From: Ruminococcus flavefaciens
GTDB taxonomy: Bacteria > Bacillota > Clostridia > Oscillospirales > Ruminococcaceae
Assembly (NCBI RefSeq): GCF_900108555.1
Contig: NZ_FNWV01000008.1
Coordinates: 1 to 64,000 of the forward strand
DNA: 64,000 bases
Reading direction: 5' to 3'
Position numbers and translations under genes: made by a program. How positions within the stretch are numbered: the first letter of the stretch is position 1; every line of letters starts with the position of its first letter. This document shows positions 53,460 to 64,000 of this stretch, in pieces. Under the pieces are notes generated by a model. That model saw nothing but the letters and a program-made list of their open reading frames with translations. It was not told the DNA's origin and did no database searches.

Positions 53460-56170
53460 TGGATAAGATACTCAGAAAACGTCTTCTGCGCGACCTTCGG
53501 GCAAATTTCGGCAGATATCTCGCATTGTTTCTTTTGATTACAATGGGAATTTACCTTGTGGTTTCCATAGTCGGTGCGTCGGAGATGATAATACAGGGTA
53601 CTGATGACCGCAAGTCTGTAAATATGGTGGAGGACGGCCGGTTTACAGTATTTCTGCCCCTTATAGATGAAGATATATCCGATCTGACGGCTGACGGTAC
53701 TCAGATCGAGCCAATGTTTTCACTTGACCTAAAAACAGAGGATAATGCCGTTCTTCGTATGTTCAGAACAAGGGAAAATATAGACCTCATACAGCTTGAT
53801 GAAGGCAGGCTCGCCTCTGAAAAGGGTGAAGCTGTTATCGAAAAGGGCTATGCCTCTGCACATGAGCTCCATGTGGGCGATACTGTAAAAGCAGGAGGCA
53901 CAGACTTTACGATAACGGGTATCGGTTCTGTTCCCGATTACGATATGTGCATAGCTCATTTCAGCGATACTGCCGTTGAGAGAAGCTCTTTCGGACTGCT
54001 GTTCATTACTGCGGAACAGTATGATGAGCTTAAAAACCGCGGCGACCTGAATGCGGAGGAGTACACCTATGCTTACCGTCTCGGCAATACAACAAGCAAT
54101 GAGCTGAAAGATAAAATAAGGGGGATAAAGATAAGTTACGAGCAGGTTGAGGATAAGTATTTCCGTGAAACGATCGACGAGATACTTGATGAACGCAATG
54201 AAATAGAGGACGGCGTAAAAGAGCTGAATGACGGCTCAGATAAGCTCTCTGAGGGGCTTGCTGAACTCAGCGGTCATAGCTCCGATATGCGTGAAGCGGC
54301 AGATAATCTCTTCGAGGGCTATCTCTCACAGGCAAATTCTTCACTTGCGGCAATGGGACAGAATATGGTGCTGACTGAAGAAAACTATCATGATACCCTT
54401 GAAAACATGATAGCTTTGACTCATTCCGAGCAGCTTGCAGCCCTTATGAAAAGCCTTGATGACATAGCTGAATTCAAAAACGGCATTTACGATTATACCG
54501 AGGGTGCGGATTCTGCGGCTGACGGTGCAGCGGAGCTTGCTGACGGTACAAAGGAGCTGAAAGAGAAAACAGACGAGCTCCTTGACGAATTGTTTGAAAT
54601 AGATATTGAAAACCTCACTTCATTTGTTACCGCTGAGGACAATATCCGTATCGCTGCTGCGGCAGGAGATGTGGTAATGGACAGGAATGCAGGTCTTATT
54701 GCCGGTGTAATAGTTCTTGCGCTGTTTGCCTATGTGATATCTGTATTCGTAGTTCATCAGATAGAGCAGGAACAAAGCGTTATAGGTGCTTTGTACGCCC
54801 TTGGAGTGAAGAAGAAAAACCTTATGCGGCACTATATAACGATGCCGACGCTTATAGCTCTTATTGCGGCAGTTATCGGAGCTGTACTTGGATTTTCACC
54901 TATAGGTGTAGGCTCGCAGTCAAAGGATACTTACAGCTATTTTTCAATACCCGAATTTGATACTGTATATCCGCTTTATCTTATTGCCTACGCCATAGTT
55001 CTGCCGCCTGTGATATGTGCTGTTGTAAATGCATTCGTTATCAATAAAAAGCTGTCCCGAACAGCTCTTTCACTTATGAGAAACGAGCAGTCTGCTGGCA
55101 ACTACAGGCAGTTCAAACTGAAAACAAAAAGCTTCCCGAAAGTGTTTGCTATACGTCAGTTAGTCAGAGAATCACGTTCGGCACTTACAATGGTGCTTGG
55201 TATGCTTGTGGCGATCATAGTCATCATGCTTGGACTGGACTGCTATGTTATGTGCAGCAGCGTCAGGGACTATACCGTCAGCGATACCAAATACGAGTAT
55301 CAGTATTTGTACAAATATCCCGAAAATACAGTTCCCGATGGCGGTGAAGCGGCATACATCGAAACTCTCAGCACCGACTGTATGGGCTATACTCTTGACG
55401 TTACCGTTATAGGCATTGACGGCAAAAGCAGATATTTCGACGCGAAGCCCGAAAAAGGCAAGACGAAGGCAGTTATCAATTCGTCGCTTGTGGAGCGTTA
55501 CGGCTACAAGGTGGGCGACAGAGTAGTTTTCAGCGACTCGGCAGCTGACGCTGATTACAGCTTTACAGTTACTGACATAAGCGATTATTCTGTTGGATTT
55601 ACAATATTTATGGATATCGGCAGTATGCGCGAGCTTTTTGGTCAGGACGAGGATTATTTCAATACCGTTTACTCCGATAAGGAGCTTGATATCGACGAGG
55701 GCAGACTGTACTCCGTTACGACAAAGGACGATATAGAGCGGAGCGCAAGCGTGTTCGTAAAGCTGATGTTTTCACTTGTTTCAACTCTCATTGCAGCAGG
55801 TTCTGTTATATTCTGCGTAGTCATGTATCTTATGCTGGGAGTTATGATAGACAGGTCGGCAATGGGAATATCCCTTATCAAGATATTCGGCTATCGTCCC
55901 AAGGAAATAAGGTCGCTGTATCTCAACGGAAATCTTTTGGTAGTTGCTGTCGGAGCGGTGATAGCTGTACCTCTTGCGAAAAAGGCTGTGGATATGATAT
56001 TCCCGAGTTTTATCCCGAATGTTGCGTGTTCTATGAAGCTCGCATTCCCGTGGTATCTGTATGTACTTATATACTGCGCGGTTATCCTTATATACGCAGT
56101 AATAAACAGGCTCCTCATGGGAAAAATAAAGAAAATATCACCTGCTGAGGTACTTAAAAACAGGGAATAA
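53459..56170 (+). CDS. FtsX-type ABC transporter permease
   Basis: 903 residues. One helix near the N-terminus (YLALFLLITMGIYLVVSI), a large extracellular region with a coiled coil (EIEDGVKELNDGSDKLSEGL), then two FtsX membrane modules (about 420-530 and 770-890). Proteins of this shape export peptides or drugs or handle cell-envelope lipids. It ends in a strong terminator. Confidence 0.88.
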   Translation: MDKILRKRLLRDLRANFGRYLALFLLITMGIYLVVSIVGASEMIIQGTDDRKSVNMVEDGRFTVFLPLIDEDISDLTADGTQIEPMFSLDLKTEDNAVLRMFRTRENIDLIQLDEGRLASEKGEAVIEKGYASAHELHVGDTVKAGGTDFTITGIGSVPDYDMCIAHFSDTAVERSSFGLLFITAEQYDELKNRGDLNAEEYTYAYRLGNTTSNELKDKIRGIKISYEQVEDKYFRETIDEILDERNEIEDGVKELNDGSDKLSEGLAELSGHSSDMREAADNLFEGYLSQANSSLAAMGQNMVLTEENYHDTLENMIALTHSEQLAALMKSLDDIAEFKNGIYDYTEGADSAADGAAELADGTKELKEKTDELLDELFEIDIENLTSFVTAEDNIRIAAAAGDVVMDRNAGLIAGVIVLALFAYVISVFVVHQIEQEQSVIGALYALGVKKKNLMRHYITMPTLIALIAAVIGAVLGFSPIGVGSQSKDTYSYFSIPEFDTVYPLYLIAYAIVLPPVICAVVNAFVINKKLSRTALSLMRNEQSAGNYRQFKLKTKSFPKVFAIRQLVRESRSALTMVLGMLVAIIVIMLGLDCYVMCSSVRDYTVSDTKYEYQYLYKYPENTVPDGGEAAYIETLSTDCMGYTLDVTVIGIDGKSRYFDAKPEKGKTKAVINSSLVERYGYKVGDRVVFSDSAADADYSFTVTDISDYSVGFTIFMDIGSMRELFGQDEDYFNTVYSDKELDIDEGRLYSVTTKDDIERSASVFVKLMFSLVSTLIAAGSVIFCVVMYLMLGVMIDRSAMGISLIKIFGYRPKEIRSLYLNGNLLVVAVGAVIAVPLAKKAVDMIFPSFIPNVACSMKLAFPWYLYVLIYCAVILIYAVINRLLMGKIKKISPAEVLKNRE

Positions 56171-56178
56171 ATAATGCG

Positions 56179-56214
56179 AAAAAGAGCTTATACTTTGATG
56201 TATAAGCTCTTTTT
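56179..56214 (+). terminator. Terminator of the ABC exporter operon
   Basis: Perfect 15-bp arms AAAAAGAGCTTATAC/GTATAAGCTCTTTTT, loop TTTGAT. Confidence 0.88.
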
Positions 56215-56397
56215 TATCATCATTCGCATCATATAAAGATCTGTAAATATCGATTTGTATATACTAACAAAAATATCCACATTATTGTTGTTTGTTATAG
56301 ATAACAATACAAAAATAAGTTATTATCATTGACAGGCGAGTTTCTAAGTGATAATATTTATAATGTTATAAAAGGCTAACTAAAAGGTGGCGAGAAA

Positions 56398-57219
56398 GTG
56401 GAGGAGTACCAATTGTTCCCCGATATAAAACTTATGATCGGCAGGCATGATACTGATTTTGTATCGAATGGGACAGAAATAAGTTTCTGTATCAGCGGCA
56501 TATGCGAATACTCTGTAGGGCAAAAATACTATTATCTGAAAGCAAGGAATTGTATCGTTCTGCGAAGCAGTTCTGATACGGCGATCTCATATTCCTCTGA
56601 TTACTGCGGTATAACGCTGCTGATAGACTCACAGTTCAAAAGCACTGCTTTTTCGGAGATCCTTGATATGCAGGATATAATGAGAAAAATGTCTCACGGT
56701 GAGAGCTGCATATTCAGTGCAGATGAAAAAATAGAGAAGCTCTTTTCTGAAATTTATAAAGAACAGGGAACTTCAAAAGCTGCTATACTTAGAATAAAGG
56801 TGCTGGAGCTGCTTATGCTGCTAAGTGAACAGAAAACATCTCATTGTGAGCAGCAGGAGATTATAGAACAGGTTGGAGCTTTTATATGTCGGAACGTATC
56901 GGACCACTATACTATTTCCGAGCTTTCGGAAATGTTCGGTATCAATCCGACTACGCTGAAAAGTGCGTTCAAGCAGTATTACGGCTGTCCTGTGTATGCT
57001 TATGCCAAAAACAGGAAGATGTTCCGTGCTGCGGAGCTTATGAGCATTTCTGATATGCGCATAATAGATATTGCAGAGGAAGTGGGATACTGCAATGCAA
57101 GCAAGTTTTCATGCGCGTTCCGTGAAGTGATAGGAGTTAATCCCAAGTATTTCCAAACGGAGCACAAAAAGCTGAATACTCGGCAGAATTGCTTTATATC
57201 GGAGAATTTTGCTTATTAG
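56398..57219 (+). CDS. AraC family regulator
   Basis: 273 residues from a GTG. The N-terminal sensing region is novel. The C-terminal HTH pair is YTISELSEMFGINPTTLKSAF then IIDIAEEVGYCNASKFSCAF and GVNPKYF. Similar to regulators of iron or siderophore genes (PchR-like), which fits the metal cluster that follows. Confidence 0.85.
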   Translation: MEEYQLFPDIKLMIGRHDTDFVSNGTEISFCISGICEYSVGQKYYYLKARNCIVLRSSSDTAISYSSDYCGITLLIDSQFKSTAFSEILDMQDIMRKMSHGESCIFSADEKIEKLFSEIYKEQGTSKAAILRIKVLELLMLLSEQKTSHCEQQEIIEQVGAFICRNVSDHYTISELSEMFGINPTTLKSAFKQYYGCPVYAYAKNRKMFRAAELMSISDMRIIDIAEEVGYCNASKFSCAFREVIGVNPKYFQTEHKKLNTRQNCFISENFAY

Positions 57220-57322
57220 TATCATATACCAACTTTTTCTGTTCGGAGCGGAAAAGAGCCTTATTATATGGTATCATAATATCAACGAAACCAATTCTTT
57301 CGACAATTTATGAGGTGATATT

Positions 57323-57619
57323 ATGAAATTCAATGATATTCCATGGAAAAAATTAGGCCTCTTTGCAGGCGGAGTTCTTTTCGGTACAGCAGGTATCAGA
57401 GTGCTTTCGAGCAAGGACGCAAAGAAGTGCTATACACAGGCGACTGCGGCTGTACTCCGTGCTAAGACAGACGTAATGGCAACTGCTTCAAAGGTGCGTG
57501 AGAACTGCGATGATATCCTCGCTGACGCAAAGGAGATAAACGAGCAGAGAGCCCTTGAGGAAGAAGCTGCCGTTATCGCAGATGAGTGCGAAGAGATAGC
57601 AGATACAAGCGAAGAATAA
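57323..57619 (+). CDS. DUF6110 family membrane-associated protein
   Basis: 98 residues. One N-terminal hydrophobic helix (LGLFAGGVLFGTAGIRVL), then a helical acidic tail (EEEAAVIADECEEIADTSEE). DUF6110 genes commonly precede P1B ATPases, as here. Confidence 0.78.
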   Translation: MKFNDIPWKKLGLFAGGVLFGTAGIRVLSSKDAKKCYTQATAAVLRAKTDVMATASKVRENCDDILADAKEINEQRALEEEAAVIADECEEIADTSEE

Positions 57620-57756
57620 AACGAAACAGACCGATAAGTTGGCTTCTGTTGGCAAAAAAGCGGGTTACCGAGTCTAAAACTATGGGCTCGGTAATTTTAT
57701 GCCACGAGCCGCCTGAGGGGGCTTCCCTCCGACCTGTTTTTATAGGAGGATATAAT

Positions 57757-59826
57757 ATGAAATGCAAGATACTTCACGAAACAAGAGGGCGTATGCGAGT
57801 CCGCTTCTGTATAAAGCGAATGACCGTAAAGCAGGCGGATATTGCAGAATATGCACTTTCTGCCGTGATAGGAGTAACGAGAGTTCAGGTATTTGACCGT
57901 ACCTGCGATGTGGTCATTGCATATAACTGTGACAGGGACAAGATCGTGCAGAAGCTTTCAAGTTTCTCTTTCGATGATGAGAAAAACATATCTCTTGTAC
58001 CCGAGCAGACAGGCAGAAAACTGAATAAGCATTATGAGGAAAAGCTGGCGGCTGTCGTTATAAGAAGAGGTATAAATAAGCTGATACTGCCGCAGTCCAT
58101 TCGCAGGATAATTGCTGTCATAAAAGCTGCAAGGTACATATTTCGCGGACTGAAATGCCTGCTTAAAGGCAGGCTTGAAGTGTCTGTACTTGACGCTACT
58201 GCTATCGGAGTTTCACTTCTCCGCAACGATTTCAAGACCGCAGGCTCGGTGATGTTCCTGCTGAATGTGGGAGATATCCTCGACGAATGGACACACAGGA
58301 AGTCCATTGACGACCTTGCCCGTACCATGTCTCTTGGAGTAGAACAGGTGTGGACAAAAACTGCCGACGGTCAGGAAGTCCTCATGTCTGTCAACGAAGT
58401 ACACAAGGGCGATATGATAGTAGTCAGAACAGGTTCTATGATACCTCTTGACGGCAAGGTCATTTCGGGTGACGCTATGGTAAATCAGTCCTCTATGACA
58501 GGCGAATCCGTGCCTGTTCACAAGAGCGAGGGAGCGTATGTTTACGCAGGAACTGTTGTTGAGGACGGCGAGTGTACTGTATGTGTGGAGAATACCGCAG
58601 GCGGCGGACGCTATGATCGTATCGTCAAGATGATAGAGGAGTCCGAGAAGCTTAAATCCTCCGCCGAGGACAAGGCTTCACATCTTGCGGATAAGCTTGT
58701 ACCGTGGAGTCTTGGCGGTACACTGCTCACATGGCTGCTGACAAGAAACGCTGCAAAGGCATTGTCTATACTTATGGTGGACTTCTCCTGCGCTCTTAAA
58801 CTCGCAATGCCTATATCAGTGCTTTCCGCTATGCGTGATTGCAGCCGCGAGGGGATAACTGTCAAGGGCGGACGTTTCCTCGAAGCTGTTGCGGAGGCTG
58901 ATACGATAGTTTTTGACAAGACGGGTACGCTCACTCATTCAAGTCCGAGAGTGGCTCAGGTCATAACCTTCGGCAGACGCGATGAGAACGAAATGCTGCG
59001 TCTGGCAGCCTGCCTTGAAGAGCATTATCCACACTCTATCGCAAATGCTGTTGTAGCTGCGGCAGCCGATAAAGGGCTTGAGCACGAGGAGTTCCACTCA
59101 AAGGTAGAGTATGTGGTTGCACACGGTATTTCAAGCATGGTGGAGAATGAGCGTGTACTCATCGGAAGTCATCATTTCATTATCGAGGACGAGGGCTGTA
59201 CTCCGCCCGATGAGCGTATTTTCAGACATCTGCCCAAGGAGTATTCACACCTGTATCTTGCCATAGGCGGAGAAGTTGCAGCTGTAATATGTATTGAAGA
59301 TCCGCTCCGTGAAGAAGCTGGCGATGTGGTGAAGAAGCTCCACGAATACGGCATATCCCGAGTTGTAATGATGACGGGAGACAACGAACGCACAGCAAAG
59401 GCGGTCGCCGAAAAAGTAGGAGTTGACGAGTATCACGCAGAAGTACTTCCTGAGGACAAGGCTGCGTTTATAAGAGCCGAGCATGAGGCAGGGCGCAAGG
59501 TCGTAATGATAGGCGACGGCGTGAACGATTCTCTTGCACTTAGCGAAGCTGATGCAGGTATAGCTATAAGCACAGGTGCTGCAATTGCCCGTGAAATAGC
59601 GGATATAACCATATCTGCCGACGATCTGTACGCACTTGTGGAACTGAAACGAATGAGCAATGCTCTGATGAAGCGTATCGGCTGGAATTACCGTACGATA
59701 ATAGGATTTAACGGCGGACTTATCGGACTTGGTGTTCTGGGAGTCCTGCCGCCTGCGACATCTGCGCTGCTGCATAATGCTTCAACTCTTGCCATAGGCT
59801 TGAAAAGCATGACAGAGCTGAAATAG
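57757..59826 (+). CDS. P1B-type heavy-metal ATPase with SCALK motif
   Basis: 689 residues from MKCKILHETRGRMRVRFC, behind AGGAGG. The upstream frame is not coding. An HMA-like N-terminal domain lacks CxxC. TGES, DKTGTLTHSSP, MMTGDN and GDGVNDS are intact, so it is catalytic. The transmembrane metal motif is DFSCALKLAMP in place of CPC, a variant seen in a subgroup tied to DUF6110. It likely exports a transition metal. MntR/DtxR and ZIP genes follow. Confidence 0.87.
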   Translation: MKCKILHETRGRMRVRFCIKRMTVKQADIAEYALSAVIGVTRVQVFDRTCDVVIAYNCDRDKIVQKLSSFSFDDEKNISLVPEQTGRKLNKHYEEKLAAVVIRRGINKLILPQSIRRIIAVIKAARYIFRGLKCLLKGRLEVSVLDATAIGVSLLRNDFKTAGSVMFLLNVGDILDEWTHRKSIDDLARTMSLGVEQVWTKTADGQEVLMSVNEVHKGDMIVVRTGSMIPLDGKVISGDAMVNQSSMTGESVPVHKSEGAYVYAGTVVEDGECTVCVENTAGGGRYDRIVKMIEESEKLKSSAEDKASHLADKLVPWSLGGTLLTWLLTRNAAKALSILMVDFSCALKLAMPISVLSAMRDCSREGITVKGGRFLEAVAEADTIVFDKTGTLTHSSPRVAQVITFGRRDENEMLRLAACLEEHYPHSIANAVVAAAADKGLEHEEFHSKVEYVVAHGISSMVENERVLIGSHHFIIEDEGCTPPDERIFRHLPKEYSHLYLAIGGEVAAVICIEDPLREEAGDVVKKLHEYGISRVVMMTGDNERTAKAVAEKVGVDEYHAEVLPEDKAAFIRAEHEAGRKVVMIGDGVNDSLALSEADAGIAISTGAAIAREIADITISADDLYALVELKRMSNALMKRIGWNYRTIIGFNGGLIGLGVLGVLPPATSALLHNASTLAIGLKSMTELK

Positions 59827-59840
59827 ATCGGATATACTGA

Positions 59841-59875
59841 AACGCTCAGGAATAAATATCCTGAGCGTTGTTATT
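59841..59875 (+). terminator. Terminator of the P-type ATPase gene
   Basis: AACGCTCAGGA/TCCTGAGCGTT, loop ATAAATA-like, then GTTATTTT. Confidence 0.75.
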
Positions 59876-60099
59876 TTATAGACAAAACTGTAAGCATATT
59901 ATCCTGCCGACGGCTAATGCCTGTATTATACTTTGATTTGTTTTTCGGGATTTTTTACGGCTTCTTGTGATACATATTGACAAGACGATAGATATGTGAT
60001 ATAATTTGTTTCAGGAAGTTATCGTATACTAACAATATAAAATCGTAATGTCAGCTGTCTTGTGTATGATGATCTTTAAATAAAAAAGGATGTGCTTTA

Positions 60100-60516
60100 A
60101 TGCTTGGAAAAGAAAAAACGGAAAATTATCTTAGAACAATACTAAAAATCCAGGAAACGTGCGGCAGTGCAAGAGGCATTGATATCGTCGGTGAGCTTGG
60201 TGTTTCAAAGCCAACGGTAAGTATTGCTGTGCATGAGCTTGAAAAAGAAGGATATATCCAGTGTACCAACAGCTACAATATAATTCTTACAAGGAAAGGC
60301 ATAGAGCTGGCTAAAAAAATAAAAGGAAGATATTGTTTTTTCCTTTTGATGCTCCGATATATGGGAGTTGGAGAAGAAAACGCCAAAATTGATGCGTGTA
60401 AAATGGAACACAGTATGGGCGATGAGTCATATAAAGCACTTTTGGATTTCTTTCTTCATAATCACCCCGAGATCGTATCACAAGAGAATAGCGGATTAAA
60501 GGAATTATTTTTTTGA
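60100..60516 (+). CDS. DtxR/MntR family metal-dependent regulator
   Basis: 138 residues. The HTH is RGIDIVGELGVSKPTVSIAVHELEKEGYI. The dimer and metal site includes DACKMEHSM. No SH3-like third domain, so it is MntR-sized. It probably senses Mn or Fe and controls the ATPase and ZIP transporters. Confidence 0.88.
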   Translation: MLGKEKTENYLRTILKIQETCGSARGIDIVGELGVSKPTVSIAVHELEKEGYIQCTNSYNIILTRKGIELAKKIKGRYCFFLLMLRYMGVGEENAKIDACKMEHSMGDESYKALLDFFLHNHPEIVSQENSGLKELFF

Positions 60517-60615
60517 TATTTAGTTTGTAGTCACTAACTTAATAAACAATTGAATTTATTATTCGTACCCGAATGATCGGGTACAGGAAATAAAAGTAAA
60601 AAAGGAGTATCTGTT

Positions 60616-61413
60616 ATGGAACTTAAATTAGGTGATGTTCAAACCACTGCACTTATCCCGCTTGCGGTCAAGGCAAGTGAGACGCTGCGGAAAAATGCAC
60701 GTATCAGAGACAATATGGCTGTCGATATCATCAGAACGCTGAACATAGATACAGCGAAGTATGATAAATTCATGTCCCACGAAGGCATTGTTGCAAGAAC
60801 GATCATGCTCGACCGTCAGCTCAAAGGTATCATTAAAAGAAATCCTGATACCGTTATCGTAAATGTGGGAGCAGGCTTTGATGATCGTTTTTCCAGAGTC
60901 GATAACGGAAAAATACTGTGGTTCGACCTTGATCTTCCAGATGCGATAGCTGCAAGAAGAAAGGCTTTCCCTGAGCGTGAACGTGTTACCATGATAGCAG
61001 GAAGTGCATTGGAGGACAGCTGGTGCGGACAGGTAAGGGAGTCTCTTGCTGGCAGAAAGTCAAAGCCCGTTATCATCGCTGAAGGATTATTCATGTACCT
61101 GACACTTGAACAGATACGTACATTTCTCGAAGTGCTGAAAAATAATTTCCCTGACGGCGGTACTCTTATCGCAGAGCAGAACTGCAAGATGATGCAGAAA
61201 AACGAAAAACATCATGATACAGTAAAAAACACCAATGCACACTTCGTGTCGGGTACGGATTCGGGGCAGGAGATAGCCGATCTGACAGACGGCATACAAT
61301 TCGTGGAGGAACACAGCTTCAATGAAGAAATGAAAAAATACAGTATTCGTGCGAAAATTTTTGCGCTTCTTCTGCCAAAGTTAAATGACCGCTGGGCGAC
61401 TTTCACATGGTAA
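60616..61413 (+). CDS. Leucine carboxyl methyltransferase-type (PPM1/TcmP) methyltransferase
   Basis: 265 residues. SAM site VIVNVGAGFDDRFSRVDNGK, WFDLDLPDAI, AEGLFMYLTLEQI. This is the LCM family, often seen as TcmP-like O-methyltransferases. Its place in a metal cluster is unexplained. Confidence 0.82.
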   Translation: MELKLGDVQTTALIPLAVKASETLRKNARIRDNMAVDIIRTLNIDTAKYDKFMSHEGIVARTIMLDRQLKGIIKRNPDTVIVNVGAGFDDRFSRVDNGKILWFDLDLPDAIAARRKAFPERERVTMIAGSALEDSWCGQVRESLAGRKSKPVIIAEGLFMYLTLEQIRTFLEVLKNNFPDGGTLIAEQNCKMMQKNEKHHDTVKNTNAHFVSGTDSGQEIADLTDGIQFVEEHSFNEEMKKYSIRAKIFALLLPKLNDRWATFTW

Positions 61414-61520
61414 CTTTGTTCTGAGACCGTTACTGCACAGCTTGACTTGATACGTTTATAAAGCTCTGCGCAGGCTATTTACATTATGACAGCTGATAAG
61501 GTAAAGAAAGGTAGTTTATT

Positions 61521-62303
61521 ATGCAAAGAGAAGTTACAACAGGATTGCTGCTGCCGTTTCTTGGTACAGCGGTCGGTTCAGCCTGTGTATTCTTCATGAA
61601 GCACAGTCTGAGCAAACAAATACAGCGAGCGTTGACAGGCTTTGCAGCAGGCGTTATGACGGCTGCTTCGATATGGAGCCTTATCATTCCTGCAATGGAT
61701 ATGTCAGAAGATAAAGGCAAGCTTGCTTTTCTGCCTGCTGTTATCGGCTTTTGGTGCGGTATACTTTTTCTTCTGCTTCTTGACAGTGTTATACCTCATC
61801 TGCACATGAATGCCGAAAAAGCTGAGGGCGTACCGTCACGGCTTGCGAGAACGACTATGATGGTGCTTGCGGTAACTCTTCATAATATCCCCGAAGGTAT
61901 GGCTGTAGGTATAGTTTATGCAGGCTTTCTGTCGGGCTCATCTGATATGACATCGGGTGGAGCGTTTGCATTGGCTCTTGGAATTGCGATACAGAATTTC
62001 CCCGAAGGCGCGATCATTTCCATGCCGCTTCACGCCGAGGGAAAAAGCAAAGGCAGAGCATTTGCGGACGGTGTGCTTTCGGGGATTGTTGAACCGATGG
62101 GAGCGGCACTTACGATACTGTTTGCAGGACTTTTCCTGCCTGCAATGCCTTATTTACTGAGCTTTGCCGCAGGTGCTATGATATATGTGGTCGTTGAGGA
62201 GCTCATACCCGAAATGTCAGAGGGTGAACATTCAAATATCGGCGTTATCATGTTTTCTGTGGGATTTACGCTCATGATGATACTTGATGTTGCACTCGGA
62301 TAA
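61521..62303 (+). CDS. ZIP family divalent metal transporter
   Basis: 260 residues, eight helices. The metal-binding helices carry TLHNIPEGMAVG and IQNFPEGAIIS (HNxPEG, QNxPEG). A variable His-poor loop follows helix 3. It takes up Zn, Fe or Mn. Regulated plausibly by the MntR-like gene upstream. Confidence 0.9.
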   Translation: MQREVTTGLLLPFLGTAVGSACVFFMKHSLSKQIQRALTGFAAGVMTAASIWSLIIPAMDMSEDKGKLAFLPAVIGFWCGILFLLLLDSVIPHLHMNAEKAEGVPSRLARTTMMVLAVTLHNIPEGMAVGIVYAGFLSGSSDMTSGGAFALALGIAIQNFPEGAIISMPLHAEGKSKGRAFADGVLSGIVEPMGAALTILFAGLFLPAMPYLLSFAAGAMIYVVVEELIPEMSEGEHSNIGVIMFSVGFTLMMILDVALG

Positions 62304-62319
62304 AAGCGTATATAATGCA

Positions 62320-62356
62320 AACTCGCCTGTACCGAAAAGTACAGGCGAGTTTTGTT
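62320..62356. terminator. Bidirectional terminator before enolase
   Basis: Perfect 13-bp arms AACTCGCCTGTAC/GTACAGGCGAGTT, loop CGAAAA, then TTGTT. Confidence 0.85.
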
Positions 62357-62399
62357 ATAAAAAAATAGGAAGGTCCATGAAGATATCAGTATCGTATAC

Positions 62400-64000
<1,601 letters not shown>

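Noticed and set aside
57586..57756. N-terminal extension of the P-type ATPase
   Set aside because: Basic, low-quality sequence overlapping the DUF6110 end; the ATG at 57757 has AGGAGG.

Overview
The window looks like chromosome from an anaerobic, Gram-positive gut or rumen Firmicute, most likely a Ruminococcus. The best clue is the secreted CotH protein at 37.7-39.6 kb, which ends in a typical ruminococcal dockerin. Consensus sigma-A promoters (TTGACA, 17 bp, TATAAT), strong AGGAGG ribosome sites, flavodoxins and a ferritin-like protein fit this. The only RNA-gene sequence found is a displaced 3' piece of a tRNA.

Layout. 0-10.3 kb is accessory DNA. It starts inside a large protein carrying the DFDGD metal-binding motif of the RNA polymerase beta-prime / QDE-1 / YonO superfamily, coupled to an unknown partner gene. 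A YeiH-type transporter with its LysR regulator follows, then remnants of a chromate transporter and a conjugative-element protein. Next come a twin small-gene cassette, an AbiEi-like antitoxin whose toxin is broken, an HTH plus nucleotidyltransferase pair, and two excisionase-like genes ending at the tRNA fragment, which looks like an element end. 10.3-14.2 kb holds two DUF6329-like genes and a truncated AlbA-TIR operon wedged between two broken genes. 14.1-22.3 kb has a decapitated two-component system, an AraC/MATE/DUF1349 cluster, deletion scars, and a second twin small-gene cassette with an intact Fic gene.

22.4-30.3 kb is a run of regulated resistance and metal cassettes: MarR with a UvrA-like ABC protein, ArsR with an ArsP-like permease and Cys-rich thioredoxin, two chromate transporter halves, and a DUF134-NifX protein with an MBL hydrolase. 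30.5-37.7 kb has an IS3 transposase with a frame break, a SWIM protein, a CarD-like regulator and a small gene that share a structured RNA leader, a MATE pump, a flavin reductase/HxlR pair, and three fused gene remnants. 37.7-44.2 kb has the frameshifted CotH-dockerin gene, an MFS transporter, a diguanylate cyclase, a LysR regulator and PnuC. 44.3-48.9 kb is a one-strand redox cluster (alcohol dehydrogenase, aldo/keto reductase, monooxygenase, two flavoproteins, CMD-cupin). 49-57.2 kb carries TetR, a ferritin-like protein, a flavin-binding protein, a methyltransferase, and a TetR-controlled MacB/FtsX-type ABC exporter. 57.3-62.3 kb is a metal cluster (DUF6110, P1B ATPase, MntR/DtxR, methyltransferase, ZIP). 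Enolase, on the minus strand, closes the window.

Two themes run through it. Many short cassettes pair a regulator with its effector around a visible palindromic operator. There is also heavy gene decay at recombination junctions. The least explained items are the polymerase-like gene with its partner, the twin small-gene/Fic cassette present in one intact and one decayed copy, and the RNA leader that covaries between its two copies.
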